Below, one piece after another: positions 45,782 to 54,426 of a stretch of DNA of 64,000 nucleotides. The notes beneath the pieces were generated by a model. The model did not search any database, was not told the DNA's origin, and was given only the letters and a program-made list of their open reading frames with translations. A program made the translations under genes and the position numbers. How positions within the stretch are numbered: position 1 is the stretch's first letter; every line of letters starts with the position of its first letter. This DNA comes from an uncultured Gammaproteobacteria bacterium (GTDB lineage: Bacteria; Pseudomonadota; Gammaproteobacteria; Pseudomonadales; Azotimanducaceae): assembly GCA_913050035.1 (NCBI GenBank), contig CAJXAC010000002.1:1-64000 (forward strand), read 5' to 3'.

Positions 45782-46558
45782 ATGGATTTTTCTCTTACAG
45801 ACAAAACGGCCCTTGTGACAGGCAGCTATCGCGGGACGGGCTTCGCGATTGCTAAGACTCTGATAGCCGAGGGGGCTAAGGTATTAGTGCATGGAATAAC
45901 TGCCGAGCAAGCCGCCGCCGCTGTAGCCGAGTTAAATGGCGGCATACCGGTGGCCGGAGACATCAGCGACCCTGCAGGCTGCCAAAATTTGCTCGAAGCC
46001 TGTGCCGGGCAGTCAATCCAAATTCTTATCAACAACTACGGCGGTGCTGACCAAAGCACCTGGTTAGACAGCAATGCTAATGATTGGCACAGCGCTTTTG
46101 AGAAAAACGTATTGTCTGCGCAGCGGTTAACCCAGGCTTTGCTACCCAGTCTGTTGGCAAGCCCGTGGGCACGCATCATCAACATAGGCACGGTTGGCTC
46201 TACTCGGCCTAATTCGCGAATGCCTGCCTACTACGCGGCCAAGGGCGCCTTAGCAACTATGACTATGAGTCTGGCAAAAGAGGTTGCCGGCAGCGCCATC
46301 CGCGTGAATCTCGTGTCACCCGGCATCATCCTGACCCCAGAGGTCAAAGCCGCTTATATCAAACGAGGCCAAGCTAAGGGTTGGGGCGATGACTGGTCGG
46401 AGATCGAGGCTAAGGTGGCTGCAGACATTCCCACTCGACGTATTACTCGACGTGACGAAGTCGCAGCTCTGGTTGCTTTCTTGTGCAGCGAACAGAGCAA
46501 TGCTATTCACGGCCAAAATTTGCGCATCGATGGCGGCCAGTTGGACATTTTGACATGA
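45782..46558 (+). CDS. SDR-family oxidoreductase
   Basis: A short-chain dehydrogenase resembling 3-oxoacyl-ACP reductases. It has TGSYRGTGFAIAK in place of the usual TGxxxGIG loop, INNYGGAD, a catalytic Ser region IINIGTVGSTRP, YYAAKGALATM with the Tyr-Lys pair, and INLVSPGI-like IRVNLVSPGIILTP. The ATG at 45782 matches homologues; a GTG at 45755 would add nine residues and lies just behind a TGCTATCGT -10-like box. The stop overlaps the next start (ATGA), so a three-gene operon is likely. Confidence 0.9.
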   Translation: MDFSLTDKTALVTGSYRGTGFAIAKTLIAEGAKVLVHGITAEQAAAAVAELNGGIPVAGDISDPAGCQNLLEACAGQSIQILINNYGGADQSTWLDSNANDWHSAFEKNVLSAQRLTQALLPSLLASPWARIINIGTVGSTRPNSRMPAYYAAKGALATMTMSLAKEVAGSAIRVNLVSPGIILTPEVKAAYIKRGQAKGWGDDWSEIEAKVAADIPTRRITRRDEVAALVAFLCSEQSNAIHGQNLRIDGGQLDILT

Positions 46559-46914
46559 CCGCGCTGCCCGAGAGATTCATTGGCGTGGCGCTAACGCTGG
46601 GCAGTATCTTTGTCATTGACCTAAATCAGATGACCCCTGTGCATCAGCTTTGGTTGCCTCTGCTGCTGGCAGCGGGCGCCTATTTTATGACTCAGTCGCT
46701 GATGGCGGTCGCCATCGCCTGCGGCACTTTGGCCTATATTCACATCAATACTGCATCGCCGTTTTGGGTTGAATCCACAGCCTATCCAATCATCGTTTTG
46801 CTCAGTGTCGCGGTGATCATGGTGACGCTGATGAGACGTTTTCGCCAACGTATTGCAGCCACCCATGAAGCCCGCTGGGCAGCACGTCGCGACGCAAATA
46901 AAGACAATCCGTGA
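46555..46914 (+). CDS. Small integral membrane protein
   Basis: A 119-residue protein with three or four hydrophobic segments (about 7-22, 32-48, 50-64 and 75-92), followed by a short Arg-rich tail (MRRFRQRIAATHEARWAARRD). I do not recognise the family. The start at 46555 overlaps the SDR stop codon in an ATGA junction. Its own end overlaps the following HAD gene by 4 bp, so the three are probably translated in series. Confidence 0.7.
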   Translation: MTALPERFIGVALTLGSIFVIDLNQMTPVHQLWLPLLLAAGAYFMTQSLMAVAIACGTLAYIHINTASPFWVESTAYPIIVLLSVAVIMVTLMRRFRQRIAATHEARWAARRDANKDNP

Positions 46915-47570
46915 TAAGCCTTGAGTCCATCGATGCGGTGTTATTCGACTTCGATGGCACGCTGGCGCCAAACCTAGACTTAGCAGACATGCGCCGACAA
47001 GTTGTTGGGCTGACAGTGGCAGCGGGTGTTCCGGAGGATATTTACACCGGTTTGTACATTGTGGAAGTTATCGAAGCCGGCGCTGCATGGCTGACCACAC
47101 AAAGTAGCGCAGACGCAGCTCTTTACCGACAGAGAGCACATCAGCTGATTCTAGACATAGAACTAGACGCAGCGCGCTCGACGCAGGTCTTCCCGGGCAT
47201 CAAAGATATGCTCACCCAGTTGCGCAGCTGTGACATCAAAATTGGCATTGTCACCCGCAATTGCAGGGCCGCTATCGAGACAATTTTTCCTGATCGGGAG
47301 CAGTTCGTGGATGCCCTTCATGCGCGCGATGATGTGGTTCATTTGAAACCTGACCCACGTCACCTATTAGCTAATCTGCAGGCCTTAAAAGCACGCCCAG
47401 ACAGTAGCATTATGGTGGGAGATGGTGCGCTGGATATGCAGGCGGGCAAGGCATTAAACATGCACTGTATTGGCGTGCTTACCGGCAGCAATGACTTTGC
47501 CACACTGCAAAAGGCTGGAGCAAACCAGGTACTGACCGACTGTATTTCCCTGCACGAGATATTGAGTTAA
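46911..47570 (+). CDS. HAD-superfamily phosphatase
   Basis: The 219-residue protein has all HAD motifs: VLFDFDGTLAPN (nucleophile), GIVTRN (motif II), HLKPDPRHL (Lys) and MVGDGALDMQAGK (acidic pair). It resembles the phosphoglycolate-phosphatase-like subfamily with an alpha-helical cap. It is a second such enzyme in the window besides gph and differs clearly from it. The GTG start overlaps the preceding gene. Substrate unknown. Confidence 0.87.
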   Translation: MISLESIDAVLFDFDGTLAPNLDLADMRRQVVGLTVAAGVPEDIYTGLYIVEVIEAGAAWLTTQSSADAALYRQRAHQLILDIELDAARSTQVFPGIKDMLTQLRSCDIKIGIVTRNCRAAIETIFPDREQFVDALHARDDVVHLKPDPRHLLANLQALKARPDSSIMVGDGALDMQAGKALNMHCIGVLTGSNDFATLQKAGANQVLTDCISLHEILS

Positions 47571-47630
47571 CGCATTGGCTTTCAAGCGTTCTAGCGGCAA
47601 ACTAGAGCTAGGCTGCACGGAGATTGCGTT

Positions 47631-47924
47631 ATGGAAACGGGAACCCTGGTTCGAAACGAACTCGCCCCACTGCTGGATCGACTTATCGTGCAGCTAGAAG
47701 ACGAAGGCCAATTGACCTATCGAGCACACTTTACCCGAATTCGTACCCGCCTCATCCGCGCTCATAGCGATTGGGAACTCGCAAGCCCCATCATCGATTT
47801 ATCCGCCGCCAATGCTATGGGCTTCGAGTTTTCCAATACCGCCGACGCTCTGGTGACCCGAATCTTGAGCAAATCAATGGGACTAATTCGTCAGATTAAC
47901 GGCATCGACCAAATCCGCCACTGA
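47631..47924 (+). CDS. Hypothetical protein, 97 residues
   Basis: A short, mostly helical, charged protein with no membrane segment or signal. It has a METGTLVRNELAPLLDRLIVQL start and a C-terminal ALVTRILSKSMGLIRQINGI. A GGAG ribosome site precedes the ATG. I do not recognise it. It directly abuts the MOSC gene on the same strand (the next start codon follows its stop without a gap), so the two are probably co-expressed. Confidence 0.6.
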   Translation: METGTLVRNELAPLLDRLIVQLEDEGQLTYRAHFTRIRTRLIRAHSDWELASPIIDLSAANAMGFEFSNTADALVTRILSKSMGLIRQINGIDQIRH

Positions 47925-47930
47925 GTGACT

Positions 47931-48815
47931 ATGCAAGCAACAATACATTCCCTCTATCGCTATCCCATCAAAAGCATGGGTGGGGATACCCTCAATAGCA
48001 CTGCCTTAACTGCCAAGGGTATTCCAGGCGACCGCTGCTGGACCGTAAAGGATGAAGAACGGGGTGGGATTAAAGGCGGTAAAAGATTTCCCCAACTCAT
48101 GGACATGCACGCAGCGCTAGAGCATGAACCCGATGCGTTAACACCATCGCCACCGGTTGCAATAAGACTCCCAGATCAAAGTAGTACTCATTCAAAAGAT
48201 CCCAACGTAAATCAGGCCCTTTCTGCGGCAATCGGTTCACCAGTGAGTCTTTGGCCGCTGCTGCCAGCGGATCAGCTCGAGCATTACAAGCGTCCGCCAA
48301 ATCCAGAAAATTTCGATCAAATGGCGTACTTTCGCGAGTTGTTTGCACGTGCAGAGGACGAGCCGCTGCCAGATCTATCGACGTTTCCTAAAGAATTGTT
48401 CATTTATGAATCTTCCCCGGGAACTTACTTTGACGCATTTCCGCTACTGATCATGACCACGGCATCCTTGCAGGCAATGGCTGCAGCGAGTACTGAAAGC
48501 AACTTCGATGTGCGGCGCTTTCGACCAAATATCGTGCTCGATACTGATGCCAACGGTTTTGTCGAAAACGAATGGGTGGGCAAACGTTTGCAGCTTGGTA
48601 GCGCTGTGCTAATCATCAATGCCATCTGCCCGCGTTGCGTTATGACCACTCATGGCTTTGCAGATTTACCCAAGGACCCAAAGGTCATGCGCCATCTAGT
48701 GCAGCAAAACGACGGCAACTTAGGGGTTTACGCGAGTGTTGAAAAGCCAGGTAACATCAAGCTAGGCGATAACATTGAATGGCTGCCCTCGGACTCGTCT
48801 GCAACAGCAGGTTAA
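47931..48815 (+). CDS. MOSC-domain protein (YcbX/mARC-like)
   Basis: The protein carries the N-terminal MOSC beta-barrel (SLYRYPIKSMGGDTL, GDRCWTVKDEE) and the C-terminal MOSC domain with RRFRPNIVLD, INAICPRCVMTTHGF and the conserved Cys expected to ligate molybdenum cofactor sulfur. Related proteins (E. coli YcbX, mitochondrial mARC) reduce N-hydroxylated compounds; no ferredoxin domain is attached here. The ATG at 47931 is preferred over a GTG at 47925. Confidence 0.87.
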   Translation: MQATIHSLYRYPIKSMGGDTLNSTALTAKGIPGDRCWTVKDEERGGIKGGKRFPQLMDMHAALEHEPDALTPSPPVAIRLPDQSSTHSKDPNVNQALSAAIGSPVSLWPLLPADQLEHYKRPPNPENFDQMAYFRELFARAEDEPLPDLSTFPKELFIYESSPGTYFDAFPLLIMTTASLQAMAAASTESNFDVRRFRPNIVLDTDANGFVENEWVGKRLQLGSAVLIINAICPRCVMTTHGFADLPKDPKVMRHLVQQNDGNLGVYASVEKPGNIKLGDNIEWLPSDSSATAG

Positions 48816-48838
48816 ACAGGCCCTCTTCACTACTGCAC

Positions 48839-48862
48839 AAAAAAAGGGGCACTGGGTGCCCC
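48839..48862 (-). terminator. Intrinsic terminator after acyl-CoA dehydrogenase pair
   Basis: A GGGGCAC/GTGCCCC stem with a three-base loop is followed on the minus strand by a seven-T run. It ends the minus-strand acyl-CoA dehydrogenase transcript and separates it from the convergent MOSC gene. Confidence 0.85.
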
Positions 48863-48911
48863 TTCCGATTCATCTACCGAGCGCCGATGGCGCCAGAATA
48901 GTCTGCGTCTA

Positions 48912-50123
48912 TCAATTGCTGCCCGTCGGGACCTCGGTAAACGGCATGCCTTTGTCCATACGCGGCTCCTGAGGCATTCCCAATACCCGCTCTGCAATGA
49001 TGTTGGCCATGATCTCATCGGTACCACCGGCGATTCGTCCACCTGGCGCGCCCATGTATGTCAGCTGCAGCATGCCCGCTTCTTTGGACAACTTTTCATC
49101 CCAGATTGCTCCGCTCATTTCCAACAGGTCCATACAAAATGACGCCATTTCCTGAGTCTTTGGTGCACCTACAAGTTTACCAATAGAGTTTTCTGGTCCT
49201 GGGATTTCGCCCCGTGACATAGCAGTCATGGAGCGGTAACCGGTGAACCGCAAACCCGATTCCTGCACATACCAGTTGGCTAGCTTGGCGCGGACCGCGC
49301 TGTCGGCAATTGCCGGCTTATCATCGATCATAACTTCGTTAGCAATGCGATAAGCCATTTCGACATTAACGCCAGCGCCGCCACCGCCAATGGCTGCTCG
49401 CTCATTCATCAGCGTAGTCAGCGCCACTTGCCAGCCCTGCCCTACCTCACCAAGGCGCTGACTGTCCGGAATACGCACGTCGGTGAAATACACCTCGTTG
49501 AAGTTGGCGCCACCGGTCAACTGCTTGATTGGCTTGATCTCCACACCGGGAGACTTCATGTCTAAGAAGAAGTAGCTCAGTCCCTTATGCTTTGGCACAT
49601 TGGGGTCAGTGCGCACAACCAAAATTCCATAATCAGAATAGTGCGCCCCAGAGGTCCAGATTTTTTGCCCGTTGATAACCCAATCGTCACCATCACGTTC
49701 CGCCTTAGTACGCAGAGCCGCGAGATCCGATCCACCCGCGGGTTCGGAGAATAATTGGCACCAAATTTCTTCGCCGCTGGCGAGTTTAGGCAGATACCGT
49801 GCGTGGTGCTCGGCCTGACCCCAAGTCATCAATGTCGGTGCTGCCATCCCCTGTCCAATAACAAAGAAGCCTGCTGGAACATTGTATTTGGCCTCTTCTT
49901 GATTCCAAATCACCTGCTCAATCGCGCTGGCGCCGCGTCCACCGAACTCCTTGTCCCAGCGAATGCACGCCCATCCCGCGTCGTATTTGCGCTTTTGCCA
50001 TAACTTCGCTGCAGCAAGTTCGTCTAAGCCGGCAAGTTCGTCTTTACTCGGTACGTTGTCTTTTAACCATGCCGCGGCCTCGGCGCGAAACGCTGCTTCG
50101 TCTTTTGAGTCATTAAAATCCAT
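48912..50123 (-). CDS. Acyl-CoA dehydrogenase (subunit of a likely pair)
   Basis: The 403-residue flavoprotein has a typical fold: QLFSEPAGGSDLAALRTKAE, GQKIWTSGAHYSDYGILVVRTD, NEVYFTDVRIP, MNERAAIGGGGAG, and a C-terminal GGRIAGGTDEIMANIIAERVLGMPQEPR. This resembles the FadE-type enzymes that act on steroid, bile-acid or branched substrates and often work with a second, adjacent subunit. It is 46 bp downstream of another acyl-CoA dehydrogenase on the same strand, which supports a heteromeric enzyme. Substrate not assignable. Confidence 0.9.
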   Translation of the reverse strand: MDFNDSKDEAAFRAEAAAWLKDNVPSKDELAGLDELAAAKLWQKRKYDAGWACIRWDKEFGGRGASAIEQVIWNQEEAKYNVPAGFFVIGQGMAAPTLMTWGQAEHHARYLPKLASGEEIWCQLFSEPAGGSDLAALRTKAERDGDDWVINGQKIWTSGAHYSDYGILVVRTDPNVPKHKGLSYFFLDMKSPGVEIKPIKQLTGGANFNEVYFTDVRIPDSQRLGEVGQGWQVALTTLMNERAAIGGGGAGVNVEMAYRIANEVMIDDKPAIADSAVRAKLANWYVQESGLRFTGYRSMTAMSRGEIPGPENSIGKLVGAPKTQEMASFCMDLLEMSGAIWDEKLSKEAGMLQLTYMGAPGGRIAGGTDEIMANIIAERVLGMPQEPRMDKGMPFTEVPTGSN

Positions 50124-50169
50124 TATATTCGTCCTTAAATTATCTCTTTCGCTGAGTGATACGCGCGCT

Positions 50170-51288
50170 CTACGCAGCGTTGGTCTGTTCGTAGGCTGTG
50201 ATCAACTTGTCCTGCCAGTAGCCTTCGCTACCTATGTTGACGCTGAGCAATTTCGCCCGGCGATAATAAAACTGACAATCGAATTCCCAGGTAAAGCCCA
50301 TGCCGCCATGGGTTTGAACATTTTCTTCCGCGGCGTGCACCGCCGCCTGGATAGCACCTACCCGAGCGGTCGCTGCCGCCAGCGCCAGTTCAGCACTGCC
50401 GCTGTCCAGCGCCCACGCGCCGTAGTAACAGTTGCTGCGCGCCAGCGTATTCTTCACATACATGCCGGCAAGCTTGTGTTTGATCGCCTGATAGGACGCG
50501 ATCGAGCGGCCAAAGGCATAACGGCCCATGGCGTAATCGCGTGCTTGCTCAAGTGCTGCATCAGCCAGGCCTACCTGTTCCCAAGCAAACAGGACCGCTG
50601 CTCGATCGAGCAAACTTTCCATTGCTGTCCATCCGGACCCTTCGCCGCCCAGCAATTCAGACTGAGCATTAGCAAACTCAATGGCTGCATGACCGCGCGT
50701 GAAGTCCAGCGTACGCACCGCTTCTCGGCTTACGCCAGCTTGATCCAGTTCAACCAGGTGCAAGCTCGCCCCATCGCCTTGATCGCTAGCGGCGACGACA
50801 ACAGCAAAGTTCGCAATACCGCCATCTGCGACAGGTATTTTACGACCTGTGACGGCGCCACCAGAAGCAGAAGTCTTAAGATTGCTGGCCGCGGGCCGGC
50901 CATTGCCTTCGGCCAAGGCAAAGGTGCCGATGGCCTCGCCACTGGCCAGCATTGGCAGCCACTTTTCTTTCTGCTCTTGGCTACCCAGCATCAGCAGCGC
51001 TTCAGTAGCCAGATAAACCGAAGAACTGAAGGGAATCGGTGCTGCCGCACGGCCCAATTCCTCAGCAATGACTACTAATTCGAGGTAAGACAGTCCGAGA
51101 CCGCCAAATTCTTCTGGAATCACCGTTGCGGTCCAACCCATCTCCACGACCTTTTGCCACAACTCTGCATCGTATTCAGCGTCGCCATCCAATACTTTAC
51201 GGACTGCGGCGGGCGGACAGTTGTCCGCCAAAAACCCGCGCGCCTGTTCACGCAGAAGCTCTTGTTCGTCAGAAAATTCAAAATCCAT
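50170..51288 (-). CDS. Acyl-CoA dehydrogenase, partner subunit
   Basis: The protein starts MDFEFSDEQELLREQARGF (ATG at 51288 behind GGAAGG) and has about 372 residues; the frame runs further upstream but without homology. It keeps the N-terminal helical and middle beta domains (PEEFGGLGLSYLELVVIAEELGRA) and the QTHGGMGFTWEFDCQFYYRRAK segment. The flavin-contact region ESxxGTD seen in its neighbour is replaced by LAEGNGRPAASN. It may be a divergent partner of the dehydrogenase downstream, as in the alpha2beta2 enzymes of steroid degradation. Confidence 0.87.
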   Translation of the reverse strand: MDFEFSDEQELLREQARGFLADNCPPAAVRKVLDGDAEYDAELWQKVVEMGWTATVIPEEFGGLGLSYLELVVIAEELGRAAAPIPFSSSVYLATEALLMLGSQEQKEKWLPMLASGEAIGTFALAEGNGRPAASNLKTSASGGAVTGRKIPVADGGIANFAVVVAASDQGDGASLHLVELDQAGVSREAVRTLDFTRGHAAIEFANAQSELLGGEGSGWTAMESLLDRAAVLFAWEQVGLADAALEQARDYAMGRYAFGRSIASYQAIKHKLAGMYVKNTLARSNCYYGAWALDSGSAELALAAATARVGAIQAAVHAAEENVQTHGGMGFTWEFDCQFYYRRAKLLSVNIGSEGYWQDKLITAYEQTNAA

Positions 51289-51541
51289 AATCGCCTTCCC
51301 CAATGTTGTTTTCGCTGACTTAGCCTCGCGCCAGTCCCTCAAGCGAACGACGGAATATAACAGAGCCTCGAGAGCTTTGACTATGCGCGCGATCAGCATC
51401 TGAGTGCTTGTCTCAATTACATCGCACATCTCATGAATATGGCCGTGACCACCACTAGAACGCAGTCAACTGTAGGACGCGGCATTCTTCGATGGAAATA
51501 AATTTACTTGGGTTGCCGTTTTTATCTGCGTCTAATCTCTC

Positions 51542-51547
51542 TAGAAT
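51542..51547 (+). promoter_or_regulatory. -10 box of nadE, likely leaderless
   Basis: TAGAAT ends exactly 6 nt before the nadE ATG, with no ribosome site in between. This is the same geometry as tsaD and amgK. The -35 region is not clear. Confidence 0.45.
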
Positions 51548-51553
51548 CGCGAC

Positions 51554-53509
51554 ATGCATTCGCCAGACTTCAGCACCCATGGTTTTTTACGCGTCGCCGC
51601 AGCCACCCCTGTGGTCAGCATCGCTGATCCGATGGCAAACGCCGAAGCAATACTCATAGAACTGCAAGACCTGGCACAACAACACGTAGCCATCGCTGTT
51701 TTTCCGGAACTCTGCCTCAGCGGCTATTCCGCAGAAGACCTGTTCTTTACCGAGAATTTACTCGGCGATTGCCGCAAGGCTCTAGCACTACTGGTTAAGC
51801 GCTCTGATCTACCCCTATGCGCTGTGGGCATTCCATGGCGTCTAGCCGATGGCCGGCTACTGAACTGCGCCGCACTTATCGGCAACGGCAAAGTGTTGGG
51901 TATGGTGCCTAAATCCGTGCAGCCGAATTATGGTGAGTTTTACGATCAGCGGTGGTTCGTATCAGGCCATGGGATCAACGAAACAGAGGTTACTGCTGAC
52001 CTTGGCAGCTTTCAGATACGCCGCGATCAACTATTTAACGTAGGCGGCCATTTGGTTGGCGTAGAGATTTGCGAAGACTTGTGGGCACCAATCAATCCGG
52101 GCAGCTTGGCGGCTCTGGCTGGCGCCCAAGTGATTCTTAATCTCTCGGCCAGTAACGAGCTCATCAGCAAAGCCGACTATCGCCGCGAATTAGTGCGCAT
52201 GACCAGCGCCAAGAATTTGTGCGGCTATGTCTATGCAAGCGCCGGGGCCAACGAATCCAGCAAAGACCTGGTATTCGGCGGTCATCGAATGATCGCCGAA
52301 GCCGGCCAGCTAATCGCAGACAGCGAGCGCTTTAGCTTGCAGGCAGCCACGCTGATAGCAGAAATTGATACCCAATGGTTGCAACATGACCGTGCCCAGA
52401 ACACGACCTTTGCTCAAGCAGAGCGGCCCAGTGCCTATCGCATCGCTTCTGGCGCTGATACTTTGCCGCCATTACCGCAACTGCAACGCGAGTACCCAAG
52501 ACAACCCTTTGTGCCGGCAGATGAGCATGAACTAGAGGCTCGGGCAGCGGAGATTATGCAAATTCAAGCCACTGGATTAGCGCGCCGCTTGCAGGCTGCG
52601 CGCAGCAGCACGCTGGTGATCGGCTTGTCTGGCGGTCTCGACTCAACGCTTGCATTTCTCGTGGCGGTAGACGCCCTGCACAAGCTCAACCTAGATATGG
52701 GCCGCTTGCATGCCATCACCATGCCGGGGCCTGGCACAAGCACGGGCACCTTGAGTAATGCCCAAGATTTGGCCGCAACCGCAGGCGCTAAGTTTTTGGA
52801 GGTGCCCATTCATGCTGCGGTCGAGCAACACCTTGCCGACCTACGTCACGAGGGTGACTTCGATGTGGTATTCGAAAATGCTCAGGCGCGGGAGCGCACC
52901 CAAATTTTGTTTAATTATGCCAACAAAGAAAGTGGCATAGTCGTTGGGACCGGCGACCTCAGTGAATTAGCACTAGGCTGGTGCACCTTCAATGCAGACC
53001 ATATGGCGAACTACAACGTCAACGCCAGTGTGCCAAAAACCTTAATTGCTTACTTAGTGCGCTGGTACGCCCAGCATCGAGCGTCGGCACACTCTGAATT
53101 AGCTGACGTTCTAAACAGGGTGTTGGATACTCCGATCAGCCCCGAGCTGGTTCCCCCTCAGGATGATGAAATCAGCCAATTGACGGAATCGATAGTTGGT
53201 CCTTACGAGCTGCACGACTTTTTCCTGTTTCACTTTCTGCGCCACGGCAGCCGGCCAAAGAAGATTTTCGATCTTGCACAACGCAGTTTTGCTGGGGTTT
53301 ATAACGAGGGCGAAATTAGCCATTGGCTACGACAATTTTTTCAACGCTTCATAAGCCAGCAATTCAAACGCTCGACCCTACCGCCTGGGCCAAAGGTTGG
53401 CAGCGTTAGTCTTTCGCCTCGTGGCGATTGGCGTATGCCCGACGAAGCCACGGCCAAGGCATGGCTCGATGAAATCGACCAAATCCAATCCAATGAGACC
53501 AATGTATGA
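51554..53509 (+). CDS. nadE: Glutamine-dependent NAD+ synthetase
   Basis: NadE amidates nicotinic acid adenine dinucleotide to NAD+. The 651-residue protein fuses an N-terminal nitrilase-type glutaminase (FPELCLSGYSAEDLF with Glu, VPKSVQPNYGEFYDQRWF with Lys, and VGVEICEDLWAP with Cys) to an ammonia-dependent synthetase domain (GLSGGLDSTLAF, about 357-368; GTGDLSELALGWCTF; NVNASVPKTLI). The long glutamine-using form suits organisms that do not rely on free ammonia. It overlaps the next gene by 4 bp. Confidence 0.96.
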   Translation: MHSPDFSTHGFLRVAAATPVVSIADPMANAEAILIELQDLAQQHVAIAVFPELCLSGYSAEDLFFTENLLGDCRKALALLVKRSDLPLCAVGIPWRLADGRLLNCAALIGNGKVLGMVPKSVQPNYGEFYDQRWFVSGHGINETEVTADLGSFQIRRDQLFNVGGHLVGVEICEDLWAPINPGSLAALAGAQVILNLSASNELISKADYRRELVRMTSAKNLCGYVYASAGANESSKDLVFGGHRMIAEAGQLIADSERFSLQAATLIAEIDTQWLQHDRAQNTTFAQAERPSAYRIASGADTLPPLPQLQREYPRQPFVPADEHELEARAAEIMQIQATGLARRLQAARSSTLVIGLSGGLDSTLAFLVAVDALHKLNLDMGRLHAITMPGPGTSTGTLSNAQDLAATAGAKFLEVPIHAAVEQHLADLRHEGDFDVVFENAQARERTQILFNYANKESGIVVGTGDLSELALGWCTFNADHMANYNVNASVPKTLIAYLVRWYAQHRASAHSELADVLNRVLDTPISPELVPPQDDEISQLTESIVGPYELHDFFLFHFLRHGSRPKKIFDLAQRSFAGVYNEGEISHWLRQFFQRFISQQFKRSTLPPGPKVGSVSLSPRGDWRMPDEATAKAWLDEIDQIQSNETNV

Positions 53510-54426
53510 GATTCCAGCTGCTGTTATTTCTATCCTGCTTTCTCGCAGCGCCCGCAGCCTTTAGCGACAGCGCGCACTGCGGCGACGAGGGTATCTGGAT
53601 CGAAATTCTCGGTGCAGGCAGCGGCGAACTTTCCGATGGCCAAGGCCCACCGAGTTTTCTAGTCTGGCAAGACAATGTCGCACGCTTGCTTATCGACACC
53701 GGTTCTGGCTCCTCTGTCGGATTTGATCGTTCCGGCGCAGACATTAACGATATAGAGGTAATTGCCCTCACCCAACTCCATGCAGACAATAGCGTCGATC
53801 TACCAGCCTATCTTGCCGGTGCATTAGCCGCAGACCGCAGCAGCACCCTGACCATCCTTGGTCCCGACAGCAATACAGATGAATTCGTCGACACCGAAAC
53901 ATTCGTCCAACGCCTAATCGGTAATCAGGGCGCGTTCTCCCATCTGTCCGGCTTATTACGACCATCCGCTCCGGACGGTTTCCGGGTGAAAGTAAGCAAT
54001 GTCCCCGCTGTCGGCTCTCGCAAGTGGTCACGCTACCGAAGCGCAAATGTTCGGTTGATGGCTGTGCCCGTGCAGCACAGTAATGTTCCTACCATCGCCT
54101 GGCGGGTGGAAATAGGCGACCAAGTGGCTGTCTTTGCAGGGGACTTCAATAACGACAAAAACATTATCGGCACATTTGCAGCCGACGCAGATGCTCTTGT
54201 TGCGAGTCATGCGATCCCAGAAGTCAGTCGCGGCGCCCTGAGAGATGCCTTTGCGCTGCCCTCGGAACTGGGCAAAGTTGCCGCTGCAGCTGATGCTCGT
54301 ATGCTGATCCTCGCCCATCGCACCAATCGCACACGCGGCCGCGAGAGCCTAAGTCGTGCGGCCATCGAAGAGTCTTACAACGGCAGCGTGCTGTTCGCTA
54401 ATGACGGCGAATGCTGGGGCCTCTAG
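53506..54426 (+). CDS. Metallo-beta-lactamase-fold protein, altered metal site
   Basis: The 306-residue product has a signal peptide (about 1-20) and an MBL fold resembling RNase Z/arylsulfatase-type proteins (WIEILGAGSGELSDGQGPPSFLV, LLIDTGSGSS). The usual THxHxDH signature is TQLHADN here, so the first and last motif histidines are Gln90 and Asn95; His92 and Asp94 remain. Further candidates, VFAGDFN, LVASHAIP and LILAHRTNR, are present. Metal binding may be reduced or different. It overlaps nadE (ATGA) and is convergent with the amidohydrolase gene. Confidence 0.82.
   Translation: MRFQLLLFLSCFLAAPAAFSDSAHCGDEGIWIEILGAGSGELSDGQGPPSFLVWQDNVARLLIDTGSGSSVGFDRSGADINDIEVIALTQLHADNSVDLPAYLAGALAADRSSTLTILGPDSNTDEFVDTETFVQRLIGNQGAFSHLSGLLRPSAPDGFRVKVSNVPAVGSRKWSRYRSANVRLMAVPVQHSNVPTIAWRVEIGDQVAVFAGDFNNDKNIIGTFAADADALVASHAIPEVSRGALRDAFALPSELGKVAAAADARMLILAHRTNRTRGRESLSRAAIEESYNGSVLFANDGECWGL

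Noticed and set aside
49951..51078. Plus-strand ORF of 375 codons across the acyl-CoA dehydrogenase pair
   Set aside because: Long because of codon bias in the antisense strand; spans two real genes and their gap, with no recognisable domain.
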